Below the pieces are notes generated by a model. That model was not told the origin of the DNA and did not search any database. It saw nothing but the letters and a program-made list of their open reading frames with translations. 64,000 nt of DNA from Prevotella sp. (GTDB taxonomy: Bacteria > Bacteroidota > Bacteroidia > Bacteroidales > Bacteroidaceae): positions 40,784 to 104,783 of the forward strand of contig JAFUFJ010000019.1 of assembly GCA_017469955.1 (NCBI GenBank), in the 5' to 3' direction. A program made the position numbers and the translations under genes. Shown here piece by piece: positions 25,432-35,100 of the stretch. Every line of letters begins with the position of its first letter. Positions within the stretch are counted from its first letter, which is position 1.

Positions 25432-28194
25432 TCAGTGGGCTTCAAGCCAGTTTGCACCCCATCCGCAGTCGGCAACAAGGGGTACACGCAAAGGATAGGC
25501 ACCCTGCATCTCCTCGAGTACGAGGCGCTCAACGGCGTCATGCTCTTCGGGAACGACCGAGAAGTTGAGCTCGTCGTGCACCTGCAAGATCATCTTGCTC
25601 TTCAGTCCTTCGGCTTTCATGCGCCGGTAGATGCGGATCATGGCCACCTTGATGATGTCGGCAGCAGAGCCTTGTATGGGAGCATTGATGGCATTGCGCT
25701 CGGCAAAGCCGCGCACTGTGGCATTGGCCGACGTGATGTCTGGCAGATAACGCCGACGATGGAAGAAGGTTTCGGCATAGCCTCTCTCGCGTGCCTGTTG
25801 CTTGGCTCGCTCCATATAGTCGTGTACGCGGGGAAAAGAGTCAAAGTATCCGTCAATCAGCTGCTTGGCTTCGTCGCGCGAAATGTCGAGACGCTCGGCC
25901 AGACCGAAGACGGTGATGCCATAGATGATGCCGAAATTGGCCCGTTTAGCCTTTGTGCGCTCGTCGCGAGTCACCTCGTCGACGCCCTTCTTATATACGC
26001 GGGCAGCCGTAGCGGCATGAATGTCATACCCCTCGCGGAAGGCCTCTATCATGTTCTCGTCTTCCGAAAGATGGGCCATTACACGCAATTCTATCTGGCT
26101 ATAGTCGGCAGAAAAGAACTGACATCCTGGCTCCGGTATGAAGCATTTGCGAATCTCCTTGCCGTCTTCTCCGCGCACTGGGATGTTCTGGAGGTTCGGA
26201 TCTGACGACGAAAGGCGCCCGGTGGCGGTCACAGCCTGATTGAACGACGTGTGGATATGGCCGGTCTTAGGGTTGATAAGCTTTGGAAGGGCGTCGACAT
26301 AAGTGCCCAAAAGCTTCTTGAGTCCTCGATAGTCGAGGATGTCAGATACTATCGGATGTTTGCTGCGAAGCTGCTGAAGTACCTCCTCAGAGGTGACGAA
26401 TTGTCCCGTCTTTGTTTTCTTGGGCTTATCGACAATCCTCATCTGTCCGAAGAGGATGTCTCCCACTTGTTTCGGGCTTGAGATGTTGAACTGCTGGCCG
26501 GCAAGTTCGTATATGTGGCGTTCAAGCTGCAACATACGGCCAGTAAAGACAGCCGACGTCTCCTTCAAGGCATCGGTATCCAGTCGCACACCGTTGCGTT
26601 CCATCTCGGCAAGGACAGGCACAAGGGGCATCTCCACCTCGTAGAACAGCTGCTCTACCCCGCTTTCTGCCAGTTTTCCCTTCAACACGTTATAGAGTTT
26701 CATCGTGACATCTGCATCTTCACAAGCATATTCGTAGACCGCTTCTGCCGGCAGATCACGCATTGAAAGCTGAGACTTCCCGCGCTGACCTATCAACTGG
26801 TCTATGTGAATAGTCTGATAGTTCAGGTAGGCTTCGGCCATGTAGTCCATGTTGTGACGTAGCTCTGGTTGAAGGACATAGTGAGCCAACATGGTGTCAA
26901 ACATCGGACCTGCGAGCGTGATGCCATAGTTGGCCAGCACTTCCAGGTCGTACTTGATGTTCTGACCGATCTTCAAAGTCGAGGGGTTTTCAAAGAGAGG
27001 CTTCAGAGAGTCGGCAATCTTCTGGGCTGCATCCCTGTCAGACGGCACCGCCACATAGAAGGCTTCTCCCTCTTTGACCGAAAAACTCATACCCACTAAT
27101 TCGGCCTCTATCGGGTTTAAGGAAGTGGTCTCTGTGTCTAAAACGAAAAATTCTTTTTTCTGAATATAATCATATAACTTTGATATATCTTCCTCTTTTT
27201 CAATAAGTTTGTATTGGTGGGGGGTGGAATTAATGGTCTCAAAACTCGATTTTTTTGGTTCTTCTGGAGTTTCGGTCGCAAAATTTCCAAAGAGATCAAG
27301 CTGGCTGTTAACAGGCTTTTGTTTTATTTCTGTTTTTTTAAGAATCTTATCTGCGAGCGTTTTGAATTCGAGTTCGGTGAAGATTTGGCGCAGTTGTTCC
27401 TCATCTGGCTCAGAAATCTGCAGGTCATCCATATTGAGTTCGACCGGGACATCTGTGCGTATGGTGGCAAGAAAGCGTGACATGCGGATGTCGTTGACGG
27501 CATTTTCCACTTTTTCGCGCAGTTTTCCTTTGATGTCTGCGGTATGGTTCAGGAGGTTGTTGATGCTTCCGAACTCGCTGATGAGTTTGGAAGCAGTCTT
27601 TTCTCCGACACCTGGGCAGCCGGGAAAGTTGTCGGAACTGTCGCCCATCAGTGCCAGAAGGTCGATGACTTGGGAAGGGTTCTGGATGTCATACTTCTGG
27701 CATACCTCCGTGGGTCCCATCGTTTCATAGCCGCCACCATGGCGGGGACGGAACTGAAAGACGTTCTCTCTGACCAGCTGTCCATAGTCTTTGTCGGGCG
27801 TAAGCATATAGGTTTCAATGCCTTTCTGTCCTGCTTTTGTGGCAAGAGTGCCAATGATGTCGTCGGCTTCGAAGCCGTCTGCCTGCAGGATAGGGATGCG
27901 GAAAGCCCGCAAAAGATCCTTGATGATGGGCACAGAGAGGCGGATGTCCTCGGGAGTTTCCTGCCGTTGCGCCTTATATTCGGGAAAAGCCTCGTGACGA
28001 AAGGTCTTTCCATGGTCGAAGGCTACGCCGATATGAGTCGGTTTCTCCTTGGTGATCACCTCGTTGAGGGTATTGACAAAGCCCATGATGGCTGAGGTAT
28101 TCAGTCCTTTTGAGTTGATGCGGGGGCTCTTGATCAGTGCGTAATAACTGCGATAGATGAGCGCATAGGCATCGAGTAGAAAGAGTTTGTCCAT
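25432..28194 (-). CDS. polA: DNA polymerase I
   Basis: 920 residues from the ATG at 28194 (MDKLFLLDAYALIYRSYYAL); a longer open frame upstream adds 26 unlikely residues. The 5'-3' exonuclease domain spans about residues 1-290. The 3'-5' exonuclease is intact (VLDTETTSLNP, GQNIKYDLEVL, YACEDADVTMKLY), so proofreading is expected. Polymerase motifs A (DYSQIELRVMAHL), B (RTKAKRANFGIIYGIT) and C (LQVHDELNF) follow. It functions in Okazaki fragment processing and repair gap filling. The promoter region is shared with the divergent polyprenyl synthase; the minus strand has TAATTTTA at 28219-28226. Repeat copy 5 follows the gene. Confidence 0.97.
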   Translation of the reverse strand: MDKLFLLDAYALIYRSYYALIKSPRINSKGLNTSAIMGFVNTLNEVITKEKPTHIGVAFDHGKTFRHEAFPEYKAQRQETPEDIRLSVPIIKDLLRAFRIPILQADGFEADDIIGTLATKAGQKGIETYMLTPDKDYGQLVRENVFQFRPRHGGGYETMGPTEVCQKYDIQNPSQVIDLLALMGDSSDNFPGCPGVGEKTASKLISEFGSINNLLNHTADIKGKLREKVENAVNDIRMSRFLATIRTDVPVELNMDDLQISEPDEEQLRQIFTELEFKTLADKILKKTEIKQKPVNSQLDLFGNFATETPEEPKKSSFETINSTPHQYKLIEKEEDISKLYDYIQKKEFFVLDTETTSLNPIEAELVGMSFSVKEGEAFYVAVPSDRDAAQKIADSLKPLFENPSTLKIGQNIKYDLEVLANYGITLAGPMFDTMLAHYVLQPELRHNMDYMAEAYLNYQTIHIDQLIGQRGKSQLSMRDLPAEAVYEYACEDADVTMKLYNVLKGKLAESGVEQLFYEVEMPLVPVLAEMERNGVRLDTDALKETSAVFTGRMLQLERHIYELAGQQFNISSPKQVGDILFGQMRIVDKPKKTKTGQFVTSEEVLQQLRSKHPIVSDILDYRGLKKLLGTYVDALPKLINPKTGHIHTSFNQAVTATGRLSSSDPNLQNIPVRGEDGKEIRKCFIPEPGCQFFSADYSQIELRVMAHLSEDENMIEAFREGYDIHAATAARVYKKGVDEVTRDERTKAKRANFGIIYGITVFGLAERLDISRDEAKQLIDGYFDSFPRVHDYMERAKQQARERGYAETFFHRRRYLPDITSANATVRGFAERNAINAPIQGSAADIIKVAMIRIYRRMKAEGLKSKMILQVHDELNFSVVPEEHDAVERLVLEEMQGAYPLRVPLVADCGWGANWLEAH

Positions 28195-28260
28195 GATGAA
28201 AAATTCGGTTTTATGGCGTAAAATTACAAAAAAATAGTCAGTTATACGGAAAGAAATGCG

Positions 28261-28268
28261 TAATTTTG
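28261..28268 (+). promoter_or_regulatory. Promoter -7 box for polyprenyl synthase
   Basis: TAATTTTG. The ATG at 28287 is only 18 nt after the box, so the mRNA leader would be about 12-14 nt. Confidence 0.65.
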
Positions 28269-28286
28269 TCAAAAATTTGTTCCGCG

Positions 28287-29264
28287 ATGGATTTCCTGAA
28301 TGTCATTAAAGAGCCCATAACGTCAGAATTAGCCGATTTCATCGAGCTTTTCAACCGTTCGTTAACCCATGAAGACGGCATGCTTTCGCAGGCATTGACC
28401 CATATCCGTCAGCGTGCCGGAAAGCGCATGCGACCGATGCTTATCTTGCTGATGGCGAGGAATTTCGGCCGTGTGAACGGCCAGACACTGTATGCGGCAG
28501 TCGGTTTAGAGTTGTTGCATACGGCGTCATTGGTACACGACGACGTGGTTGACGAGAGCTCGGAACGCCGTGGTCAGGCCTCGGTCAACGCCACTTACGA
28601 CAACAAGGTGGCTGTGCTGGTGGGCGACTATATCCTTTCGACGGCCTTGCTCAACGTCGCAAAGACTGGAAATCAGCAGATTGTGGAGTATCTGGCTGAG
28701 CTTGGAAGGACGCTTTCGAACGGCGAAATACTGCAGCTGACCAACATCCAGAACCAGGAAATATCGGAAGAAGTCTATTATCAGGTGATCAAACAGAAGA
28801 CGGCTGCGCTCTTTGAAGCTTGTGCAGGCATCGGAGCTTTATCGGCAGGGGCGTCGGCAGAGGCGGTGGAAGCAGCCAAGAAGTTCGGTCAGAACCTGGG
28901 TATTATCTTCCAGATACGCGACGACATTTTTGACTATTACGACTCAAAGGAGATAGGAAAACCCACAGGAAACGACATGTCCGAGGGCAAACTTACGCTT
29001 CCTGTCATCTATGCGCTGCGCAATACGTCGTATGAGTCGATGCAGAAGCTGGCGAGAAAGGTGAAGAACGGGACGGTTAACCCCGATGAAATCGCCGTTT
29101 TAGTCGACTTTGCGAAGCAGAGCGGGGGCATCGAATATGCTGAAAAGCGCATGTGGGAGTTTCACGAAGAGTGTCGGAAGTTCATCTCAAGCTATGTCTC
29201 CGACGCCGACATCCACAGGTCTCTTCAGGCTTATCTCGACTTCGTGATCGAGCGCAACAGCTGA
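28287..29264 (+). CDS. ispB: Polyprenyl diphosphate synthase (IspB/octaprenyl type)
   Basis: 325 residues from ATG 28287 (MDFLNVIKEPITSELADFI). A TTG at 28266 lies inside the promoter box and is rejected. The first Asp-rich motif is LVHDDVVDESSERRG and the second is QIRDDIFDYYDSKEIGKP, the chain-elongation Mg2+ sites. RAGKRMRPMLILL gives the IPP-binding residues. It makes the long isoprenoid tail for menaquinone from IPP; chain length cannot be read reliably. The symbol is assigned by family. It is divergent from polA and convergent with deoC. Confidence 0.92.
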   Translation: MDFLNVIKEPITSELADFIELFNRSLTHEDGMLSQALTHIRQRAGKRMRPMLILLMARNFGRVNGQTLYAAVGLELLHTASLVHDDVVDESSERRGQASVNATYDNKVAVLVGDYILSTALLNVAKTGNQQIVEYLAELGRTLSNGEILQLTNIQNQEISEEVYYQVIKQKTAALFEACAGIGALSAGASAEAVEAAKKFGQNLGIIFQIRDDIFDYYDSKEIGKPTGNDMSEGKLTLPVIYALRNTSYESMQKLARKVKNGTVNPDEIAVLVDFAKQSGGIEYAEKRMWEFHEECRKFISSYVSDADIHRSLQAYLDFVIERNS

Positions 29265-29577
29265 CTTCTGCCACAGGCTGATGCGCCCTATCAGAAAGAG
29301 TGGGCACCCTTCTTGTGGAGAAAGGTGCCCATTCTCATTGAGAAGTCTTAGCTTTCATCCCGATAAAGCTATCCTTTCTCGTGCATAACCCTTAGCTTTC
29401 TGGGGTTGAAAGGATAGCTTTCTGGAGCATAACTTTTAGTTTTTTCGGACTCGCCCTTTAGTTTTCTTGGTTGCTGAAGCATGCTTTGCAGGGGACGATG
29501 CGCTCTGTTGCCCAGCCGAAAGGGCAGGGGAGTGCCCGTGCTATGAGGCCCGACAGCAGCTGTTTCCTGCGGTGTGC
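29265..29577. other. Intergenic region between convergent ispB and deoC
   Basis: No gene is seen. Repeat copy 6 occupies 29342-29451. The next 22 nt (29452-29473) look like a decayed sixth unit with a TTA centre. The rest (29474-29577) shows nothing recognisable. Confidence 0.7.
29342..29451. repeat. Five-unit 22-bp repeat element, copy 6
   Basis: 5 x 22 bp. Triplet pairs are GTC...GCT, AGC...CCT, CCC...GCT, AGG...GCT, CTT...GTT. It looks register-shifted: here AGC...CCT is unit 2 and AGG...GCT unit 4, with a decayed last unit. It lies between convergent genes. Confidence 0.88.
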
Positions 29578-30510
29578 TTAGAAGAATTTCACCTCTTCAC
29601 CCTCAAGTTCGCTCAGGAGCAGGTTGGCCAGGCGTGAGGTTCCGAGGCGGAACCATTTGTTGGTCAGCCATTTTTCGCCCAGCACTTCCTTGACAATGGT
29701 ATAGTAGGTAATGGCGTCCATGACGGTATTAATGCCGCCTGCAGGCTTGAAGCCAATCTGAATGCCCGTCTCTTCATAGTATTCTTTAATGGCTTGGCAC
29801 ATGACATAGGCAGCTTCCGGCGTGGCCGAAACCTTCTCTTTTCCGGTAGAAGTCTTGATATAGTCGGCACCGGCATACATCGAAATGAGCGATGCTTTCT
29901 TGATGTTAGAGGCTGTTTTGAGGCATCCCGTCTCGAGAATGACCTTCATGGCCTTGTCGCCGCATACGGCTTTCAGCTCGCTTACCTCGTCGGCCACGCC
30001 CTCAAGGTCGCCCGAAAGGAACTTGCCCACGGGCATTACAATGTCGATTTCGGTCGCTCCGTCTTTGATGGCGAGGGCTGTTTCGGCCACTTTCACTTCG
30101 ATGAGTGCCTGAGAAGAGGGGAACGAACCGCTCACGCAGGCAATCTCTACGCCGTCGACTTCAAGCGTATCGTTGACAATAGCGGCAAAACACGGGTAGA
30201 CACAGATGGTGGCTACGTGGGGCAGGTCAGGATATTCTTGGTCAAACTGGTTGACGCGCTCGGTGAAAGCCATCACGCTTACGTCAGAGTCTGTGGTCTT
30301 AAGTGTGGTCAGTTCGATGCTTCCCATGAGGAATTTCTTCACTTCCTGCGTGTCATTTTGGGGCACTTTCTCGGTGAGGATGGTGCGCACGGCAGCCTGT
30401 ACGTCTTCGTCTTTCAGGTTGAGGTTGTACTTTGAGAGCGCCTCTTCGATGCGGCTCTTCGGTGCATCATGATGGTGGTGATGCTCGTGATGATCGTGTT
30501 CGTGAATCAT
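29578..30510 (-). CDS. deoC: Deoxyribose-phosphate aldolase with His-rich N-terminus
   Basis: 310 residues. The first 15 residues contain nine histidines (MIHEHDHHEHHHHHD), a natural His tract not needed for the aldolase fold. The TIM barrel follows from about residue 20; key segments are TICVYPCF, EIDIVMPVGKFLSGD, KVILETGCL, DYIKTSTGK (the Schiff-base Lys) and GFKPAGGI. It cleaves 2-deoxyribose-5-phosphate to glyceraldehyde-3-phosphate and acetaldehyde in deoxynucleoside catabolism. The gene begins 4 nt after the MazG-like gene, last in the dtd operon. The start codon is supported by this tight spacing; I see no better internal start. Confidence 0.94.
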   Translation of the reverse strand: MIHEHDHHEHHHHHDAPKSRIEEALSKYNLNLKDEDVQAAVRTILTEKVPQNDTQEVKKFLMGSIELTTLKTTDSDVSVMAFTERVNQFDQEYPDLPHVATICVYPCFAAIVNDTLEVDGVEIACVSGSFPSSQALIEVKVAETALAIKDGATEIDIVMPVGKFLSGDLEGVADEVSELKAVCGDKAMKVILETGCLKTASNIKKASLISMYAGADYIKTSTGKEKVSATPEAAYVMCQAIKEYYEETGIQIGFKPAGGINTVMDAITYYTIVKEVLGEKWLTNKWFRLGTSRLANLLLSELEGEEVKFF

Positions 30511-30514
30511 GATT

Positions 30515-30850
30515 TTATGCTTTGAGTTTAGGATTTCCGATGTGTCTGAGCGAGTCGCGCCGTGTTTTCTTCTCCAAGGTGTGCCGGAACTCGGCGGTAA
30601 GGTCTGTGCCTGTCTGGTTGGCCAGGCAGAGAAGCACCCACAAGACGTCGGCCATCTCTTCGCCGAGGTTGGCCTTTTCGCCCGCCTTGAAGCTCTGGTC
30701 GCCGTAGGTTCGGGCCATGACGCGCGCCAGTTCGCCCACTTCTTCGGTGAGACAGGCCATGTTTGTAAGCTCAGAAAAGTAACGAACGCCGTATGCTTTT
30801 ATCCACTGGTCTACAGCGGTTTGGGCGTCTTTGATGGTGATGTCGGCCAT
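30515..30850 (-). CDS. MazG-like nucleotide pyrophosphohydrolase
   Basis: 111 residues, all-helical. It has the MazG/dUTPase-type metal motif: ACLTEEVGELARVM, then LGEEMADVLWVLLCLAN (E-E-x-x-E ... E-x-x-D). Such small enzymes hydrolyse canonical or damaged (d)NTPs to monophosphates. It lies immediately before deoC and behind a small membrane protein and dtd, a grouping that suggests nucleotide and translation-quality housekeeping. Confidence 0.9.
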   Translation of the reverse strand: MADITIKDAQTAVDQWIKAYGVRYFSELTNMACLTEEVGELARVMARTYGDQSFKAGEKANLGEEMADVLWVLLCLANQTGTDLTAEFRHTLEKKTRRDSLRHIGNPKLKA

Positions 30851-30862
30851 GGTTTGCGGTTT

Positions 30863-31099
30863 CTATAGGATGAGATAGACTTGATAGCAGTAGAAGAGGC
30901 CGATGACAACCGTCACGATGAGGGCTATCAGACGGTAGATCTGCGGGCTGTCTTTGCTGCAGTTCAGCGTGTAAAGTGCCCAGAGCAACATGCACAGGTA
31001 TAGCGCATGACGGGGAATGGGGCCGTTGGTGATGTTGTTGACGGTCTCAAGTATGAAGAGCGCCCAGATGGTCCATTGGCTTATTTTCTGGTGGGTCAT
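30863..31099 (-). CDS. Small membrane protein in the dtd-deoC operon
   Basis: 78 residues with three hydrophobic segments (WTIWALFILETV, LYLCMLLWALYTL, LIALIVTVVIGLFYCYQVYL). I do not recognise the family. It sits 81 nt after dtd and 12 nt before the MazG-like gene. The gene looks real because it fills the operon gap with an uninterrupted membrane-protein pattern. Confidence 0.6.
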   Translation of the reverse strand: MTHQKISQWTIWALFILETVNNITNGPIPRHALYLCMLLWALYTLNCSKDSPQIYRLIALIVTVVIGLFYCYQVYLIL

Positions 31100-31180
31100 G
31101 TCTTTTTTCTTTCTTGTGGTTTTGTAGAGTTGCGGCTTGTCGGGAGGATAAAGGCGTGAGGTAGGGGACTTGCAGGGGGC

Positions 31181-31633
31181 CTATTCCTTGTTCTTGGAGT
31201 CCATACAAATGGTGACAGGGCCGTCGTTGACGAGTTCTACCTGCATGTCTGCCCCGAACTCTCCTGTGCCTACAGCCTTGCCAAGGGCTGTGCTCAGCGC
31301 CTCGCAGAAGCGATTGTAGAGCGGGATGGAGATGCTGTGAGGTGCAGCATGGATATAGCTTGGACGGTTGCCTTTCTTGGTTGAGGCCATCAACGTGAAC
31401 TGACTTACCACTAAGGCGTCGCCGTTCGTGTCGAGAATGCTGCGGTTCATCACCCCCTCATCGTCGCCAAATATGCGCAGGTTGGCCGTTTTCTTCACCA
31501 GCCACCCTATGTCTTCTTCGCCGTCGTCTTCACCGATGCCGAGCAGTATCAGCAGGCCTTCGCCGATCGTCGACTTCAAAGCTCCTCCAATAGTCACAGA
31601 GGCATGCTTCACACGCTGTATCACTATTCTCAT
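31181..31633 (-). CDS. dtd: D-aminoacyl-tRNA deacylase
   Basis: 150 residues, the normal length. Family motifs are MRIVIQRVKHASVTI at the start, VSQFTLMASTKKGNRPSY (the SQFT active-site motif) and ELVNDGPVTICMDSK (the GP-cis-Pro motif in NDGPVT). It hydrolyses D-amino acids, and glycine, from mischarged tRNAs. The ATG comes only 4 nt after the -7 box TATCTTTG, so the mRNA may be leaderless. It is first in an operon with a membrane protein, MazG-like enzyme and deoC. Confidence 0.95.
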   Translation of the reverse strand: MRIVIQRVKHASVTIGGALKSTIGEGLLILLGIGEDDGEEDIGWLVKKTANLRIFGDDEGVMNRSILDTNGDALVVSQFTLMASTKKGNRPSYIHAAPHSISIPLYNRFCEALSTALGKAVGTGEFGADMQVELVNDGPVTICMDSKNKE

Positions 31634-31637
31634 CTTG

Positions 31638-31645
31638 CAAAGATA
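31638..31645 (-). promoter_or_regulatory. Promoter -7 box for dtd, almost touching the start codon
   Basis: The minus strand reads TATCTTTG, then four bases, then ATG. A TTG lies 20 nt upstream of the box. Confidence 0.7.
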
Positions 31646-31790
31646 CGAATAAGCGAGAACAATACCAAGAAAATCGGGAACTTGTTTCCGTTTTTTCTTG
31701 AATTGTCGAGCGTGAGTAACTTATCTAAAGTTACGAATAAGCAAACAAAATACCAAGAAAATCGGGAACTTTCCCTCTTTATTTGCTGCT
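31638..31790 (-). repeat. Promoter-bearing repeat upstream of dtd
   Basis: On the minus strand GCTTATTCGTAACTTTA and TAAGTTACTCACGCTCGAC, followed by a second GCTTATTCGTATCTTTG. AGTTCCCGATTTTCTTGGTAT also occurs twice. These are the same blocks as at 9528-9697. Confidence 0.75.
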
Positions 31791-31853
31791 TTCGGCGATT
31801 TTACGTCTTATTGAAAGAGTCTTCAATCGGAAAATTCTTTGCCTTCTGCTTGA

Positions 31854-31963
31854 GAAAGCTAAGGTTTCAGGCTGAGAAGTCATAGAGTTATGGATGAGAA
31901 AGGATAGGTTTCTCGACAAGAAAGCTATGACTTCTGGGGCATAAAGGATAGCTTTCTCGAGGG
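31854..31963. repeat. Five-unit 22-bp repeat element, copy 7
   Basis: 5 x 22 bp. Triplet pairs are AGC...GGT, GTC...GAG, AGG...GGT, AGC...GAC, AGG...GCT. It is the only copy located between divergent genes, so it is not at any gene's 3' end. Confidence 0.9.
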
Positions 31964-32091
31964 GAAAAGTGCGGGAATCGGCGGTTGATAGGGTGGACAG
32001 TGGGGCAGGAGCCTTCCGGACATTTCGGAAGATGCTCGCAGTATGGGCGGTTTTTTCCAAGGAAAGACTTGCGGGAGCCCTATGTTTTTAC

Positions 32092-32099
32092 TATTTTTG
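32092..32099 (+). promoter_or_regulatory. Promoter -7 box for the GH106 gene
   Basis: TATTTTTG with TTG at 32069-32071, a 20-nt gap. The ATG at 32120 is 20 nt downstream. Confidence 0.75.
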
Positions 32100-32119
32100 C
32101 AGTAGAAAACCTATTTGTC

Positions 32120-35100
32120 ATGAAAAGGAAAATCGTCCGAAAGAGTCAGAAAACCGTATCGCTCGTCATCGTATTTCTGACGGCATTTGTCCTTGGCTTG
32201 CAGGCCCAGGATAGCTTTCTACAGGCCGAAAGGCAGTTCAGCAGCATCTCAGACCGTCAGCCTTTAGCCGTCTATTGGTATTGGATGGCGGGTAACATGT
32301 CAGTGGATGGCGTGAGGAAAGACCTGGAAGCCATGAAGAAGGCTGGCATCAACCGTGTGCAAATAGGCATGATAGGCGAGGGGAACGGCACTCCTACGGG
32401 GCCTGTCCGCATGTTTTCCGACGAATGGTGGGAAATACTTCACGCGATGTTCAAGAGAGCCGGCGAACTTGACATTGAGGTTGGTCTGTTTAATTGTCCG
32501 GGATGGAGCCAGTCTGGCGGGCCGTGGGTGAAGGAGACGCAGGCCATGCGCTATCTTGACATGGCAACAGACACGGTCGTAGGACCGGCGCGCTATCAGA
32601 AGAAACTGCCCGGCATTGAAGGAAATGCGCAAGACGTGTGCGTGTTGGCCTTTCCGATTACAGGCGGGAATCAGCAATATACGTCAGAGGCAGACGTAGC
32701 AGGCTCGGCCTCAGTCGTGCTTACAGCGCCTCTTGCAGGGACGGCTCGCAGCCTTGTGCTCTATCCCGTTGAGGCGAGAACCACGCGGGCGGAGTTGCTC
32801 GTAGCCGAGGCCGACGGGTCGTATAGGCACGTAGAGTCAATTGACATCGACCGCAGCAATGCACAAAAAATAGTAGGATTCAGCCCCATGGCTCCCATCG
32901 TTGTGTCGATTCCTGAGACCTTTGGAAAGACATTCAGGCTTGACATTGCCGACACGGGGGTGATCGGCAAGGCGGTATTGTCTGACAAGCCTGCAGTAGA
33001 ACGCTGGCCGGAGAAAACCTTTGCAAAGATGTGGCAGACCCCGCATCCTATGTGGGATGCCTATCTTTGGCGCCCTCAGCCGGCATATGCAGGCACGAAT
33101 GTGCTGCAGGCAGGGCAGGTGAAAGATCTTTCAAGGCATGTGAACAGTGACGGAATGCTCGACTGGAACGTGCCGGAAGGGCAGTGGGTCGTCATGAGAA
33201 CGGCCATGCTTCCTACCGGAACTACATGCAGTCCTGCACCAGTAGAGGGCACGGGACTGGAGACAGACAAGATGAGCAAGAAGCACATCAGGGCTCATTT
33301 CGACAATTATATAGGAGAGATTCTCAAGAGAATACCTGCCGAAGACCGCAAGACTTTCCGCATCGTAGTGGAAGACAGCTATGAGACGGGCGGACAAAAC
33401 TGGACCGATGAGCTCGTCAACGATTTTAAGACTGCCTATGGATATGATCCCTTGCCATATATTCCGGCGATATTTGGCGAGGTGGTTGGCAGTGAAGACG
33501 AGTCTGACCGCTTCTTATGGGACTTGAGAAGGCTGGTGGCCGATGAGGTGGCCTACAACTATGTAGGCGGACTTCGCGAAGTTTCCAACGAACATGGGCT
33601 TACCACTTGGCTCGAGAACTACGGCCATTGGGGATTTCCTGGAGAGTTCTTGCTGTACGGATCGCAGAGCGATGAGGTGGCGGGAGAGTTCTGGAGCTAT
33701 GGTGATCTGGGTGATATTGAGAACCGTTGTGCGTCGTCTTGCGGGCACATCTATGGCAAGCGTCGTGTATGGGCCGAGTCGTTCACGTGCGGAGCATCGG
33801 ACTTTTCTCACTATCCGGCAATGATGAAAGCGCGCGGAGACAGGTTTTTCACCGAGGGAATCAATGCCACGCTGCTTCACGTCTACATACAACAGCCCGA
33901 CGAAAGGGTGCCGGGATTCTGCGCATGGTTTGGCAATGAGTTCAACCGGCACAACACTTGGTTCTCACAGATGGATGTCTTTGCGCAGTATTTGAAGCGG
34001 TGCAACTACATGTTGCAGCAGGGCCGGTATGTGGCCGACGTAGCATATTTCATAGGAGAGGACGCCCCTAAGATGACGGGAGTGCGCAATCCTGAACTGC
34101 CACAGGGCTATAGCTACGACTATCTGAACAGAGACGTGCTCATGACGGCGCATGTAGAGGACGGAGAACTGGTATTGGAGAGTGGCATGCGCTATAGGAT
34201 ACTGGTGCTTCCGAAGCAGGAAACCATGCGTCCGGAGTTGTTGGAAAAGCTGAGTGAACTGGTGAAAGAAGGGCTCGCCATAGAGGGTCCTGCCCCGCAA
34301 CGCTCGCCGAGTCTGCAGGACTATCCTGCATGCGACGGAAAAGTAAGCAGGCTGGCCAGGGCGATGTGGCAGCCGGAACAGCAGCAAAAGGGCGAGCCGA
34401 CAGCCTATGGAAAAGGGCGCATCTACCAGCATTCGACGCTTGAAGACATCTTCAAGCAGATGGGTATAGGTCCTGACTTCTCGGCCGGGACGGCATCGTT
34501 GCCCGTGCTTTTCATCCACAAACGGCTCTCTGACGGCGACTATTACTTCCTTTCCAACCAGAGCGACAGGCAGATAGCCTTCGACGGAACGTTCCGTATC
34601 GGCGGACGCAGGCCAGAGTTGTGGGATTCCTTGACGGGCGAACAGCGGTGGCTTCCGCAATATGTTGGACATGGCGAAACGACAACAGTGCCGATAAAAC
34701 TGCTGCCTGGCGAGAGTGCTTTCGTGGTGTTTAGGGCGGAAAGCGGGCGGTTCGCCGACGAGAAGGCCAACTATCCCGAGCCACAGCTCGTCGCAACGAT
34801 TGACACGCCGTGGACGGTTGACTTCCAGAAGGAGCATGGCGGACCGGAAGAGGTCTTGCATACAGACTCTCTTTTCGACTGGACTCAGAGCAGCGACCAT
34901 CGCATAAGGTATTTTTCGGGCACAGCAACCTATACGACCTCTGTGAAGGTTGGGCGGATGCCTAAGAACCGTCAAGTGTATATAGACCTTGGAAAGGTGA
35001 TGGTGATGGCAAAGGTGAAGGTGAACGGATGCTATGTCGGCGGGGCATGGACGTCGCCTTACAGAGTGAACGTGACGGGTGTCTTGCACAAGGGAAACAA

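Larger units (their letters stand above)
31634..32119. other. Divergent intergenic region between dtd and GH106
   Basis: No gene is seen. It holds the dtd promoter repeat, repeat copy 7 and the GH106 promoter. Confidence 0.75.

Noticed and set aside
31854-31963. Repeat elements as transposon ends (MITE with target duplication)
   Set aside because: I looked for short direct repeats flanking several copies and found no consistent target-site duplication. Mobility is not excluded but not supported.
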